Source: Massilia sp. 9096 (GTDB taxonomy: Bacteria; Pseudomonadota; Gammaproteobacteria; Burkholderiales; Burkholderiaceae_D). Taken from it: a stretch of 64,000 nucleotides of DNA. The position numbers and the translations under genes are program-made. The stretch covers positions 310,001 to 374,000 of the forward strand of contig NZ_JQNN01000001.1 in assembly GCF_000745265.1 (NCBI RefSeq), given 5' to 3'. The notes beneath the pieces are model-generated. The model was not told the DNA's origin. It ran no database searches and worked only from the letters and a program-made list of their open reading frames with translations. This document shows, one piece after another, positions 39,706-48,724 of the stretch (the stretch's first letter is position 1; every line of letters begins with the position of its first letter).

Positions 39706-40928
39706 GCAGATCAAGGCGAATCGCGCTGCCGCTGGCGATCCTGGCGGCGCTGCTGGTGGCCGCGTGGGCGCTGTTCTGGCATGAGCCCGCGCCCGCGCGC
39801 ACCGCCGCGCAGGCGCGCGCGCAAGCCGAACACGCTTTCTTCGCTCCGGTGCAAGGCGGCGCCGGCCTGCCGCTGCCGGACGGGCGCGCCCAGCGCCGGC
39901 GCGCGCTGCTCGGCAATGTTCAGCTGGCCGACCACACCTACTGCAGCTACCGCCAGAGTACGCAATACCCGTTCAATTCGCGCCCGATGTCCGAAAACGC
40001 CGACCGCGCCAATCCCAACGCGCCCGTCACCGAGATGCGCCCGATGCACCTGCAGGACGGCGGCGCCAATCCCGCGGTGCAGCTGCAGACCTCGCAATCG
40101 CGCGTCTACATGGCGGCCAACGAGGCGGTGGCGTTCTCGATCCGCGCGGTCGACGCGAACGGCCGGACTCTGCCGCTGGTGATCACGCGCGCGCTCGCGC
40201 AAGGCATCACCTACGCCGGCACGCGCGCCTCGAGCCAGGTGTCGGTGCCGTTCGTCGACGATGGCAGCGGCGCCGACCCGGTGCCGAACGACGGCGCCTT
40301 TGCCGCCATCCTCGCACCGGCCCAGAGCGGCCTGGCGGGCTTTGCCGGCACGATCCGCACCGAGGTGCGCTACAGCGTCGGCGGCAAGAACGGCGCGCTG
40401 CTGTTCGACGTGATCTACACGCCCGAGCTGCCGGCGGTCTGGTCCGGCGCGCCGCGCGAAGCCATCGAAAACGGTTCGCTCGAGTTCCTGCTGCCCGCCG
40501 AGGTGCGCATGCCGGGCCGCTACGTGATCGAAGGCCGCGTCGACGATGCGAAAGGACGACCCTTCGCGCTGCTCACCTTCAACGATGTGCTCGGCCCCGG
40601 CCCGAACGTCGTCAAGCTGGCCGTGTTCGGCAAGCTGATGCGCGACCAGGACGCGGCGCTGCCGCTGACGCTGCGCGACGTCGACGGCTACCTGCTCAAG
40701 GAAAACGCCGACCCCGACCGCGCGATGCTGCCGCGCCTGGAGGGCAAGGTCTACACCAGCAAGGCCAGCTCGAACAAGGGTTTCTCGAGCGACGAGTGGC
40801 AGAGCGAGGAAAGGACGCGCTACCTGACCGAGTACGCCAAGGACGTCACGCAGGCGAAGAACGCGCTGGCGCGCTTCGATCCGTTCGCCCCTTTGCCGGC
40901 GAGCGAGTGCGCTTTCAAGGCGCCGTAG
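39702..40928 (+). CDS. Membrane-anchored extracytoplasmic protein coupled to the secreted hydrolase-like gene
   Basis: About 408 residues from a TTG at 39702 that overlaps the previous stop; this start is chosen because it places an N-terminal anchor (LPLAILAALLVAAWALFW) after a basic stretch, but a later GTG is possible. The body is beta-rich, with VPFVDDGSGADPVPNDGAFA, AGFAGTIRTEVRYSVGG and ENGSLEFLLPAEVRMPGRYV, similar to the 'choice-of-anchor X' type of exported proteins. The last 90 residues are charged and helical (SSDEWQSEERTRYLTEYAKD). Role unknown; a chaperone or activator of the neighbouring hydrolase, as Lif foldases are for lipases, is one inference. Confidence 0.6.
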   Translation: MSRSRRIALPLAILAALLVAAWALFWHEPAPARTAAQARAQAEHAFFAPVQGGAGLPLPDGRAQRRRALLGNVQLADHTYCSYRQSTQYPFNSRPMSENADRANPNAPVTEMRPMHLQDGGANPAVQLQTSQSRVYMAANEAVAFSIRAVDANGRTLPLVITRALAQGITYAGTRASSQVSVPFVDDGSGADPVPNDGAFAAILAPAQSGLAGFAGTIRTEVRYSVGGKNGALLFDVIYTPELPAVWSGAPREAIENGSLEFLLPAEVRMPGRYVIEGRVDDAKGRPFALLTFNDVLGPGPNVVKLAVFGKLMRDQDAALPLTLRDVDGYLLKENADPDRAMLPRLEGKVYTSKASSNKGFSSDEWQSEERTRYLTEYAKDVTQAKNALARFDPFAPLPASECAFKAP

Positions 40929-41053
40929 ACGTTGCAAACAGCTGGCATGGCGTGTGCGAACGCGACAGTACAGGGCTTGCCGCCGACATCTGCCGGGTCT
41001 GGGGAGGCGCAGCAGCGTAAAATAGCGTTTTGCATGCAGATTTGAGATAAGAA

Positions 41054-42001
41054 ATGTCGATTCAATGGTTCCCGGGCCACATGGCCGCCGCCCGCAAACA
41101 GGCGGCGGAGCAGATGGAAAATACCGATGTGGTCATCGAGGTCCTCGACGCGCGCCTGCCGCAGGCGAGCAGCAACCCGATGGTGGAAGAGCTGCGCAAG
41201 TTCCGCCAGCGCCCCTGCCTGAAGGTGCTCAACAAGACCGACCTGGCCGACCCCGCCGTCACCGCGCAGTGGGCTGCCTGGTACGACGCCCAGCCGGGCG
41301 TCACCGCCTACCCGATGACGACCAAGAAGCCGTCGGACGTGGCCAGGATCCCCGACCTGTGCAAGCAGCTGGCCCCGCACCGCGGCGTGCCGACCAAGCC
41401 GCTGCGCATCATGATCATGGGAATCCCGAACGTCGGCAAATCGACGCTGATGAACGCGCTCTTGAAGAAGCGCGTGGCCAAGGTCGGCGACGAGCCGGCC
41501 GTGACCAAGGCCCAGCAAAAGCTCTACCTCGACAAGTTCACCGTGCTGGTCGACACCCCCGGCATGCTGTGGCCGAAGATCGCCATGGACAGCGACGGCA
41601 TGATGCTGGCCGCCAGCCACGCGGTCGGCACCAACGCCGTGATCGAGGAAGAAGTCGCCGAGTTCCTCGGCACGCTGCTGCTCGAGCGCTACCCGCACCT
41701 GCTGCGTGAACGCTACGGCATGAAGACGGACGGCATCGATGGCTTCGGCGTGATCGAAGGCGTGGCGCTGCGCCGCGGCTTCCGCGTGCGCGGCGGCGAA
41801 TTCGACTACGAAAAGGCGGCGCACGTGTTCCTGCAGGATTATCGCCAGGGCGCGCTGGGGCGCATCAGCCTCGAGACCCCGGAGACGCGGGCGGCGGCGC
41901 TGGAGCAGCATCGCATCGCGATGGAAGAGAAGGCGCGGATTGCGGCCGAGAAGGCGGCGGCGAAGGCGGAAGAGGCGGCGCGCGGGAAGCGCGGTACGTG
42001 A
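41054..42001 (+). CDS. ylqF: Ribosome biogenesis GTPase YlqF/RbgA
   Basis: A 315-residue circularly permuted GTPase that helps mature the 50S subunit. Motif order is G4 (VLNKTDLAD), then G1 (MGIPNVGKSTLMNALL), then G3 (VDTPGMLWP), the hallmark permutation. N-terminal QWFPGHMAAARKQ is the family signature. The Lys/Ala/Glu-rich tail (EEKARIAAEKAAAKAEEAAR) extends beyond the usual end. Single gene followed by the nested-palindrome repeat. Confidence 0.95.
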   Translation: MSIQWFPGHMAAARKQAAEQMENTDVVIEVLDARLPQASSNPMVEELRKFRQRPCLKVLNKTDLADPAVTAQWAAWYDAQPGVTAYPMTTKKPSDVARIPDLCKQLAPHRGVPTKPLRIMIMGIPNVGKSTLMNALLKKRVAKVGDEPAVTKAQQKLYLDKFTVLVDTPGMLWPKIAMDSDGMMLAASHAVGTNAVIEEEVAEFLGTLLLERYPHLLRERYGMKTDGIDGFGVIEGVALRRGFRVRGGEFDYEKAAHVFLQDYRQGALGRISLETPETRAAALEQHRIAMEEKARIAAEKAAAKAEEAARGKRGT

Positions 42002-42003
42002 TG

Positions 42004-42138
42004 GAGCCTTGATAAACCTACTGCACGTTGCTGAGGCGGTCTGCGATGCTCCGCTACGGCGGACCGGCCGTACCGTCGGTACGTCTGCGCTTCTCGACCA
42101 CCTCTGCGGTCGCTCGCAACGGTTTTCCAGGGCCCGTT
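42004..42138. repeat. Nested-palindrome intergenic repeat, copy 2
   Basis: Shares GATAAACCTACTGC, TCTGCGATGCT, the central CGTAC-CGTCG-GTACG hairpin, CTGCGCTTCTCG and ACGGTTTTC-like end with 19418-19536, in the same order and spacing. The outer inverted repeat is weaker here. Lies between convergent ylqF and ygiD. Confidence 0.78.
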
Positions 42139-42140
42139 AA

Positions 42141-42953
42141 TCAGTCGGTCTGCCCGAACCTGAAGCTGGACACCGTCAACGCCCCAAAAAAACTATCCTC
42201 GTGATACACGCACGCGGCCGCTTCCTGCTCGGCCGCCCCGAGCGCCACCCACAGCGGCACCAGGTGATCCTCGCGCGGGTGCGCGACGCGCGCGTGGGGC
42301 GCGGCGCTCCAGTCCAGCATCGCCTGCTCGCGCTCCGCTGGCGACAATTCCAGCAACGCATACTGCAGCCAGGCGTCGAAGTTGTGCGAGGCCAGGGCGC
42401 CACCCGGGCCGAACTGGCGCAGGTTGTGGAAGGACAGGCCGCTGCCGATGATCAGCACGCCCTCGTCGCGCAGCGGCGCCAGCGCGCGGCCGGCGGCCAG
42501 GTGGACGGCCGGGTCGTAGCCGTGGCGGATCGACAGCTGCACCACCGGCATGTCGGCCTCCGGATAAACCGGTGCCAGCATCGAAAAGGTGCCGTGGTCG
42601 AAGCCGCGCTCCGGATCCAGGCCGGCTGGCAGGCCCGCTGCGTTCAGCAGCTCGGCAACCCGCGCCGCCAATACAGGATCGCCCGGCGCCGGGTACTGGA
42701 TCTGGTAAGTGTGCGGCGGGAAGCCGCCGTAGTCGTAGATCATGCCGGGCCGTGTGCCCGACGACACCATGAAGCCGTCGGTCTCCCAGTGGCTGGTCAC
42801 GACCAGCACGGCCTTCGGGCGCTGCCCGACCTGGCGCTTGATATCGACCAGCGACGCTTCCAGCTTGTCGTAGGCCTGGCCGTACTGGGCCTTCATCCAC
42901 GGCCAGGGGCCGCCTCCGTGCGAGACGAAATAGGTGGGCAGGCGGGTGGACAT
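42141..42953 (-). CDS. ygiD: Class III extradiol ring-cleavage dioxygenase (4,5-DOPA dioxygenase type)
   Basis: A 270-residue LigB-superfamily protein. Metal ligands are visible as His in FVSHGGGPWPWM, TSHWETDGF, ERGFDHGTF and GLSFHNLRQF. Length and motif order fit the YgiD/DODA-like group, which can open the ring of DOPA and catechols. AAGGAG lies six nt before the ATG at 42953. It is alone after a spacer from the membrane-protein gene. The physiological substrate is unknown. Confidence 0.9.
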   Translation of the reverse strand: MSTRLPTYFVSHGGGPWPWMKAQYGQAYDKLEASLVDIKRQVGQRPKAVLVVTSHWETDGFMVSSGTRPGMIYDYGGFPPHTYQIQYPAPGDPVLAARVAELLNAAGLPAGLDPERGFDHGTFSMLAPVYPEADMPVVQLSIRHGYDPAVHLAAGRALAPLRDEGVLIIGSGLSFHNLRQFGPGGALASHNFDAWLQYALLELSPAEREQAMLDWSAAPHARVAHPREDHLVPLWVALGAAEQEAAACVYHEDSFFGALTVSSFRFGQTD

Positions 42954-43000
42954 GGTCGCTCCTTCAGTGATCGGAGCGGCCATGGTAGCTGATCCGCTGT

Positions 43001-43951
43001 TCAACCGTGCGGCGCGATCCACACCCGCTTGTCGCGCGCCAGCGCCATCAGCGCGAACAGGCGCGCGCTGCGCGTCCAGCCGAGCACCAGTACACCCAGC
43101 TGGGTCAGCACGATCGCGCCCAGCGTGCCGCCACCGCCCAGCGCGGGCACATGCAGGCGCGCCAGCGCGATCAGGCTTGCCGCCGCCAGGCCGAGCGCGG
43201 TAGTGATGAAGTAGGTGCCGAGCACCGCCAGCGGACGGCGCACCAGCAGCTTGCTGCCGTGCCACCAGGCCAGCCAGGCCGAGCGGCGGCGGCGGTCGTT
43301 GCCGAGCAGGGCGCGGCCGTTGTCGACGGTGGCGTGGGCCAGCAGCAGCAGCACCGCGCTGATGCCCAGCGCGACGTGCGAGGCGTGCACCGCGTCGCCT
43401 TCCAGCAGCGCGGTCTCGGCGCTCTTGCTGGCCAGGTGCGTGACCACGCCGGCGAGCACGGCGGCGATGCCGAGCGGGACGATCGCCACGATCAGCATGC
43501 GCAGCATGCGGCCGTAACCTTGCGCACCCGACGCCAGCAGCGGCAGGAAGCCGAGCCGGTCGCGCGCGCGCGCGGCCGCAAGGGTCATCGAGGCCAGCAG
43601 CGGCGACAGCAGCAGCGTCAGCAGCGCGGCGACGATGGCGCCGGCGCCGAGCGCGCTGGCGTAGTGCTCGCGCGCGCCGGTCATCAGGTCGGACACGGCC
43701 AGGCCGTCGAGCGCCTGGGCCAGCCGGGGCGCGTAGATCGAGTGGTCGAGAGAATCGCCCAGCATCTGCCACATCGGCAGGCTGGCGACGAAGGTCGGCA
43801 GCGCCAGCAGGAGCAGCCACCACAGCAGCAGGCGCCATTGCAGGGCCGAGCGGATCGCCGCGACGACGGTGCGCAACGCGGTCGGCCGGCGCAGGTTGCC
43901 GGCGTGGTGCGGGGCCATGGAGGGGGTATCGAGGGTGTGCAGGCTCATCAT
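43001..43951 (-). CDS. Polytopic membrane protein linked to the M1 peptidase
   Basis: A 316-residue protein with about six hydrophobic helices (LLLWWLLLLALPTFVASLP, IVAALLTLLLSPLLASMTLA, LIVAIVPLGIAAVLAGVV, ISAVLLLLAHATVD). It is not a recognised transporter. The start overlaps the stop of the M1 peptidase gene by 4 nt (tandem ATGATG), so the two are translationally coupled and likely work together at the membrane. Function unknown. Confidence 0.75.
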   Translation of the reverse strand: MMSLHTLDTPSMAPHHAGNLRRPTALRTVVAAIRSALQWRLLLWWLLLLALPTFVASLPMWQMLGDSLDHSIYAPRLAQALDGLAVSDLMTGAREHYASALGAGAIVAALLTLLLSPLLASMTLAAARARDRLGFLPLLASGAQGYGRMLRMLIVAIVPLGIAAVLAGVVTHLASKSAETALLEGDAVHASHVALGISAVLLLLAHATVDNGRALLGNDRRRRSAWLAWWHGSKLLVRRPLAVLGTYFITTALGLAAASLIALARLHVPALGGGGTLGAIVLTQLGVLVLGWTRSARLFALMALARDKRVWIAPHG

Positions 43952-46182
43952 ACGCTCGCGATCAGGGAGAACAGGGCTTCGACGATGGCCGAGAAATCCC
44001 AGCCCCAGCGGCGCGACGCGCTGGCATCAAGCTCGACGGTGCGGCTGTCGTTCAGTTTGCTGACGTCGAGGTAGTGGATGCGCTGCGGGTCGAGCTCGGC
44101 CGACACCGCCTTGGCCGGCTTGATCCAGCTGAACTTGTGCCAATTCTCGCTGGCGTCCCAGCGCACGATCTCGCTGGTGCCGTCGGCGAATTTCACGAGC
44201 AGCGTCTGCGGCACGCTGGCGCCATTGCGGCGCACCGTCACTTCGGTGCGGAACGGGTAGGGGCCCGTGCCTTCGGCCGCCTTCGGATGCGCCTTCTTCC
44301 AGTCCTCGCGCGCCTTGTCGATGCGCTTGTCGAGGTCTTTCTGCTTGTCCTCGACCCAGGCGCCGCCGACCTGACGGGTGCCGGGCAGCGGCAGTTCCTC
44401 GCGGCTGGTGAGCGCCGCGATGCGGTCGTCGACGCGGGTGGCGGCGGTCACCTGCTGCGCGAACACCTGCTCGACCGCGGCGCGCTGGCCGGTGACTTCG
44501 GCCAGGGTCTCGCGCAGGTCGGCGATGCCCGGGTGGCGGAAGTGCCAGCGGCGGTAGTACTCCTTGAAGGCGCGCTCCATCGGCTCCTTGCCGATGCGCG
44601 CTTCGAGGTCGCGCATCGTGACCGCGGTACGCGAGTAGACCGGGCCGATGTCCTGCAGCCGGTCCCAGGCGTTCTGGCCGAGCGGGTCGGCCGGCTCGAG
44701 GCGAGGCATGCCGCCGCGCTCCATGGCGAAGGGCGTGACCGCGGGCGCGAAGCCGATCTTTTTCAGGAAGGGGGTGGCGAGGTGGAGGTCCTGGCCGCGC
44801 GCGCGCAGCATGCGCAGGTCCCAGTACTCGTTCAAGCCTTCGTCCAGCATCGGCTCTTCGAACTCGTTCGAGGCCAGCAGGCCGTAGAAGTAGCCGTGGC
44901 CGAATTCGTGGATGGTGACGAAGTCGAGTTCGAAGCGCGTGGCCGTGTCCGGGTCGGCGTTGCGATAGCCTTCGGCGGTGAAGAAGGTCGGGTATTCCAT
45001 GCCGCCGGCTTCTTCCGCGTTGTAGGGCGGGATCACCACGGTCACGGTCTTATAGGGATAGGGACCGAGCGTGTTGGAGAAAAAGGTCAGCGAATCCTTG
45101 GTCGCCTGCAGCGCCGGGCCGGCGCTGGCCGCGTACTCGGGCGGATACAGCACGGTGATGTTCACCTTCGGGCTGCCGGGGCCGGTCCAGGTGTCGACGA
45201 TCGGCTTGGCGGTGCGTTTGTCGGCGGTCCAGGCGAAGTCGTGCACGTCGCCCTGCACGAAGCGGCGCGTGACCATGCCGTTCTTTTCGACCGGGGCGCC
45301 TTGCAGTTCGCCGACGGCGCCGACCGTGTACGCCTTGGGCGTGGTCAAGCGCACGTCGTACAGGCCGAAGTCCGCATAGAACTCGGAATTCAGGTGGAAT
45401 TCGTGCACGTTCCAGCGCGGGGCGGTGGCGCCGCGCTCGCCCGGCAGTTCCAGCACGCCGATCTTGGGGAACCACTGGCCGACCAGGTGGAAGCTGCCGA
45501 AGTAGCCGGTGCGCGCCATCACGCGCGGCAGCTGGGTGCGAAAGTCGATGTCGAGCAGCGTCGATGCGTTAGGCAGAACCGCGGCCGGCAGGTCGAAACG
45601 GACCACGGTGTGGTCGCTGGCCGGGCCGTTGTCGGGGTGGACGAACATCCACGGCACCGGCGCGCCGCCCTGGCTGACGCGGTTCAAGGCGATGTGGCCC
45701 CATTCGCCTTCCTTGATGTCGACGCCGGAGCGGAACTGGCTGTCGCGCACGCGCTTCTCGGTCAGGAAGGTCGAGCCCATCCCTTCGAAGGCGTTCATGT
45801 ACAGGTGCAGGTAGACGCTTTTCACCGGCACGTTGCTGCGGTTGCGCCAGGTCAGCTTTTCGCGGCCGTCGACCACGTGCTTGTCCGGGTCGAGGGTGGC
45901 GTCGATGTCGTAGCTGACCACGCGGTCCGACAGCGTCGCTTCCTGGCCGGTGCGCGCGCCGCCCCAGGCATCCGGGCTGCTGGGCACGCTGACCACGGCG
46001 GCGTCGGGCGCGGCCAGTGCGATGCCGTCCGGCGACTGGGCCGGCAGCTGTGCCGGTACGGTGGCCGGGGGCGCCGCGGATGGGGCGCCGCCCTGGGCCA
46101 GCAGGTCGGCGGTAACCGCCCCGCCGGCTGCCAGCAGGACGTACACGGCGCCCGCTTTGATTCGCTTGAAACGCAATCTCAT
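43948..46182 (-). CDS. M1-family zinc metallopeptidase, exported
   Basis: A 744-residue protein. An N-terminal hydrophobic segment (AGAVYVLLAAGGAVTADLL) gives export; then a beta-sandwich like aminopeptidase N (YDIDATLDPDKHVVDGREKL), the exopeptidase loop EEAGGMEYPTF in place of GAMEN, and the zinc site His425-Glu426-His429 in TIHEFGHGYFYG with the third ligand in LDEGLNEYWD. The ATG at 46182 follows a GGGGG stretch. C-terminal to the catalytic domain are about 200 residues of unknown role. Substrate unknown. Confidence 0.93.
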   Translation of the reverse strand: MRLRFKRIKAGAVYVLLAAGGAVTADLLAQGGAPSAAPPATVPAQLPAQSPDGIALAAPDAAVVSVPSSPDAWGGARTGQEATLSDRVVSYDIDATLDPDKHVVDGREKLTWRNRSNVPVKSVYLHLYMNAFEGMGSTFLTEKRVRDSQFRSGVDIKEGEWGHIALNRVSQGGAPVPWMFVHPDNGPASDHTVVRFDLPAAVLPNASTLLDIDFRTQLPRVMARTGYFGSFHLVGQWFPKIGVLELPGERGATAPRWNVHEFHLNSEFYADFGLYDVRLTTPKAYTVGAVGELQGAPVEKNGMVTRRFVQGDVHDFAWTADKRTAKPIVDTWTGPGSPKVNITVLYPPEYAASAGPALQATKDSLTFFSNTLGPYPYKTVTVVIPPYNAEEAGGMEYPTFFTAEGYRNADPDTATRFELDFVTIHEFGHGYFYGLLASNEFEEPMLDEGLNEYWDLRMLRARGQDLHLATPFLKKIGFAPAVTPFAMERGGMPRLEPADPLGQNAWDRLQDIGPVYSRTAVTMRDLEARIGKEPMERAFKEYYRRWHFRHPGIADLRETLAEVTGQRAAVEQVFAQQVTAATRVDDRIAALTSREELPLPGTRQVGGAWVEDKQKDLDKRIDKAREDWKKAHPKAAEGTGPYPFRTEVTVRRNGASVPQTLLVKFADGTSEIVRWDASENWHKFSWIKPAKAVSAELDPQRIHYLDVSKLNDSRTVELDASASRRWGWDFSAIVEALFSLIASV

Positions 46183-46309
46183 TCGCAAACCCCCAAACAA
46201 AGATATTGTTATCGCGACACTATATGCGAGATTGCTGCAAAGTTTCCAAAATTTACGTGAATTGACGGCGAAAAAGCGCAACACCGCCGGCCCTCCGGCT
46301 TGGCAAGGT

Positions 46310-46315
46310 TATAAT
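46310..46315 (+). promoter_or_regulatory. -10 box of the btuB riboswitch transcript
   Basis: TATAAT, matching consensus, about 6 nt before the predicted RNA start at 46321. No good -35 is visible, so an activator or extended contacts may help. Confidence 0.6.
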
Positions 46316-46318
46316 TGC

Positions 46319-46573
46319 CCGGTTCTGGTGCCCGCGTGCGCGTTCTGCGCGCGCAGCCTCATCAATATAGTGAGCGGGAAACACGGCGCGCCGCCCCACG
46401 GGCGAACGCCAACGTGTGCTGCCCCCGCAACGGTAAGCAAGCGCCGCGCGTCGTATGCGGCTGGCCGTTCCGACGACCACTGTGCGCAAGCATGGGAAGG
46501 TGGAACGGTCCGTCTTGCAAGCCCGGATACCGGCCAGGACAGGGGGAAGCGGCTTCATGAAGGAAGCGCTTCC
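46319..46573 (+). promoter_or_regulatory. Cobalamin riboswitch
   Basis: The leader contains the conserved core of the adenosylcobalamin riboswitch in order: GGTTCTGGTGCCCGC, AGCGGGAAACACGG, GCCCCCGCAACGGTAAGC, a CCACTGTGCGCAAGCATGGG block, and the B12 box AGCCCGGATACCGGCCA (46520-46536). Downstream, GGAAGCG (46545) can pair with CGCTTCC (46567), a possible expression-platform hairpin before the btuB start. B12 binding should reduce btuB translation or transcription. Confidence 0.93.
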
Positions 46574-46630
46574 GTTCGAGCCAGCATGCGGGGACGCGCG
46601 CCGGCCAACTTGTCACTTGTAAAGCATCCA

Positions 46631-48625
46631 ATGAATTCTGCTGTTGCCACCGGCGCCAAGCCGGCCATCAGGCCGCTCGCGCTGGCCTGCGCCATCTCCA
46701 TGTCCATCCTCGCAGCCCAAGCCGGCGCCCAGGATTTGGCCCCCTCGTCGGCCCCATCGACCGTCGTCGTCACCGGTGCGCGCTTCCCGGGCGATGCCGC
46801 ATCCACGCCGATCGGCTCGACCGTGATCACCCAGAACGACATCCGCCGCGCCGGCGTGAACGACGTCAATGCCGCCATCCGCAAGATCGGCGGCGTGTTC
46901 GGCCGCCAGAGCCTGGACGGCTCGCCCGACTTCGGCCTCGACCTGGGCGGCTTCGGCACCAACAGCGCGCAGAACATGGTGATCTTCGTCGACGGCGTGC
47001 GCCTGAACGAGAACGAGCTGTCCAACACCGTGCTCTCCACCATCCCGATCGACACCGTCGACCACATCGAGATCACGCGCGGCGGCAACAGCGTGCTGTT
47101 CGGCGAAGGCGCGACCGGCGGCGTGATCCAGATCTTCACGCGCCGCGCGCAGCAGCCGGGCCTGCACGGCTCGGTGTTCGCGGAAGGCGGCCAATTCCAC
47201 GAGCACGACGTGCGCGCCGCGCTGTCGCAAGTCACCGGACCGATCGCGGCCGACCTGTCGGTGATGCGCCAGGGCACCCAGAACTACCGCGCCAACAGCG
47301 CCTTCGACCAGGACAGCATGAGCCTGGGCCTGCAGACCCGCTTCGAAGGCGGCCGGGTCGGCATCCGCGTGGAAAGCGCGCGCCAGGATTCGCGCCTGCC
47401 GGGTTCGCTGACCCTGGCCGAGTTCGAAGCCGATCCGCGCCGGACCAAGACGCCGCTCGACTTTGGCGCGCTCAATACCGACCGCATCACCGCCTTCGGC
47501 GAAGTCCGCGCCGGCGACGTCGACCTGGCCGCCGAGCTGTCGCACCGCGAGCGCAACGCGCGTTCCAACTACCTGTCGACCGACTACCCCTCGGTCGGCG
47601 CCTACGACAGCCGCCAGGACCAGCTCTCCCCGCGCGCGCGCTGGCGCACGCAGGTGGCCGGCATGGGCAACGAGCTGGTCGGCGGCATCGACCTGATCCG
47701 CTGGAAGCGCAAGACCACCTCCGACTACTCGCTGGCCGACGCCAGCCAGAGCTCGAAAGCGGTCTACCTGCACGACGCGCTGCGTTTCGACCCCGCCCAC
47801 GACGGCCGCCTGGCCATCGGCGCGCGCCACGAACTGTTCGACAAGGACTACAGCGATGCGCTGTCGCCCGGCTCTGCGCAAAGCACCGCGCAGTCGCAGA
47901 ACGCCTGGGAAGCCCAAGCCAGCCTCAAGCCGCTGCCGCTGCTGGAAGTCTACGGCAAGGCGGGGCAGAGCTACCGCGTGGCCAACGTCGACGAAAACAG
48001 CTACACCGCCAACGGCGCCATCCTGAAGGGACAGACCTCGCACGACGTCGAGCTGGGCGCCAGCGTCGGCGACGAGGCACGCAAGCTGACCCTGCGCGCC
48101 TTCCGCCACAAGCTGGACAACGAGATCTTCTTCGATCCGACCCCGACGGCGTACGCCCCGTTCGGCGCCAACACCAATTTGGATCCGACCGAGCGCGAAG
48201 GCTTCGAGCTCGACGGCGAAGCCCGGCTGGCCGCCGGCTGGCGCGCCACCGCCCACCTGCAGCACGTGGTCGCCCGCTTCACCGATGGCCCGAACGCCGG
48301 GCGTGAAATGGTGCTGGTGCCGAAGAACGTGCTGACCGTGCGCCTGGCCTGGCAGCCGACCGCCAACCAGACCGTGGACGCCGGTGCGCAATTCGTCGAC
48401 CACCAGCGCTACGGCAGCGACTTCGACAACAGCTGCCCGGCGCACGTGCCCGGCTACGCGACGCTGGACGCGCGCTATGCGCTACAGCTGAACCGCTGGG
48501 AACTGGCGCTGTCAGGGCTGAACCTGGCCGACCGCCATTATTTCAGCAATGCGTTCGGTTGCCAGGACGGCATTTATCCGAGCGATGGGCGCCAGATGAA
48601 GCTGTCGGTGCGTTACGCGTTCTGA
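46631..48625 (+). CDS. btuB: TonB-dependent vitamin B12 receptor
   Basis: A 664-residue outer membrane transporter. A signal peptide (ends AAQAGA) is followed by a TonB-box-like STVVVTGARF, the plug domain (IRKIGGVFGRQSLDGSPD, ENMVIFVDG-type QNMVIFVDGVRLNENEL, ITRGGNSVLFGEGATGGVIQ) and a 22-strand barrel ending in YAF, with a terminal Phe. Control by an upstream cobalamin riboswitch fixes the substrate class. The ATG at 46631 is used; an open frame extending upstream runs through the riboswitch and is not coding. Confidence 0.93.
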   Translation: MNSAVATGAKPAIRPLALACAISMSILAAQAGAQDLAPSSAPSTVVVTGARFPGDAASTPIGSTVITQNDIRRAGVNDVNAAIRKIGGVFGRQSLDGSPDFGLDLGGFGTNSAQNMVIFVDGVRLNENELSNTVLSTIPIDTVDHIEITRGGNSVLFGEGATGGVIQIFTRRAQQPGLHGSVFAEGGQFHEHDVRAALSQVTGPIAADLSVMRQGTQNYRANSAFDQDSMSLGLQTRFEGGRVGIRVESARQDSRLPGSLTLAEFEADPRRTKTPLDFGALNTDRITAFGEVRAGDVDLAAELSHRERNARSNYLSTDYPSVGAYDSRQDQLSPRARWRTQVAGMGNELVGGIDLIRWKRKTTSDYSLADASQSSKAVYLHDALRFDPAHDGRLAIGARHELFDKDYSDALSPGSAQSTAQSQNAWEAQASLKPLPLLEVYGKAGQSYRVANVDENSYTANGAILKGQTSHDVELGASVGDEARKLTLRAFRHKLDNEIFFDPTPTAYAPFGANTNLDPTEREGFELDGEARLAAGWRATAHLQHVVARFTDGPNAGREMVLVPKNVLTVRLAWQPTANQTVDAGAQFVDHQRYGSDFDNSCPAHVPGYATLDARYALQLNRWELALSGLNLADRHYFSNAFGCQDGIYPSDGRQMKLSVRYAF

Positions 48626-48724
48626 GCCCGAACGGGGGCAAACTAAGCCAGGACTAAGGCGGAACGCATAAAAAGTGGTAATCTCGCGGTCGTTTCCCAA
48701 CTTAACACCACCAGAAGGATTACT

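Noticed and set aside
45950..46630. N-terminal extension of btuB
   Set aside because: The open frame runs through the M1 peptidase 5' end and the cobalamin riboswitch; the signal peptide begins at 46631.
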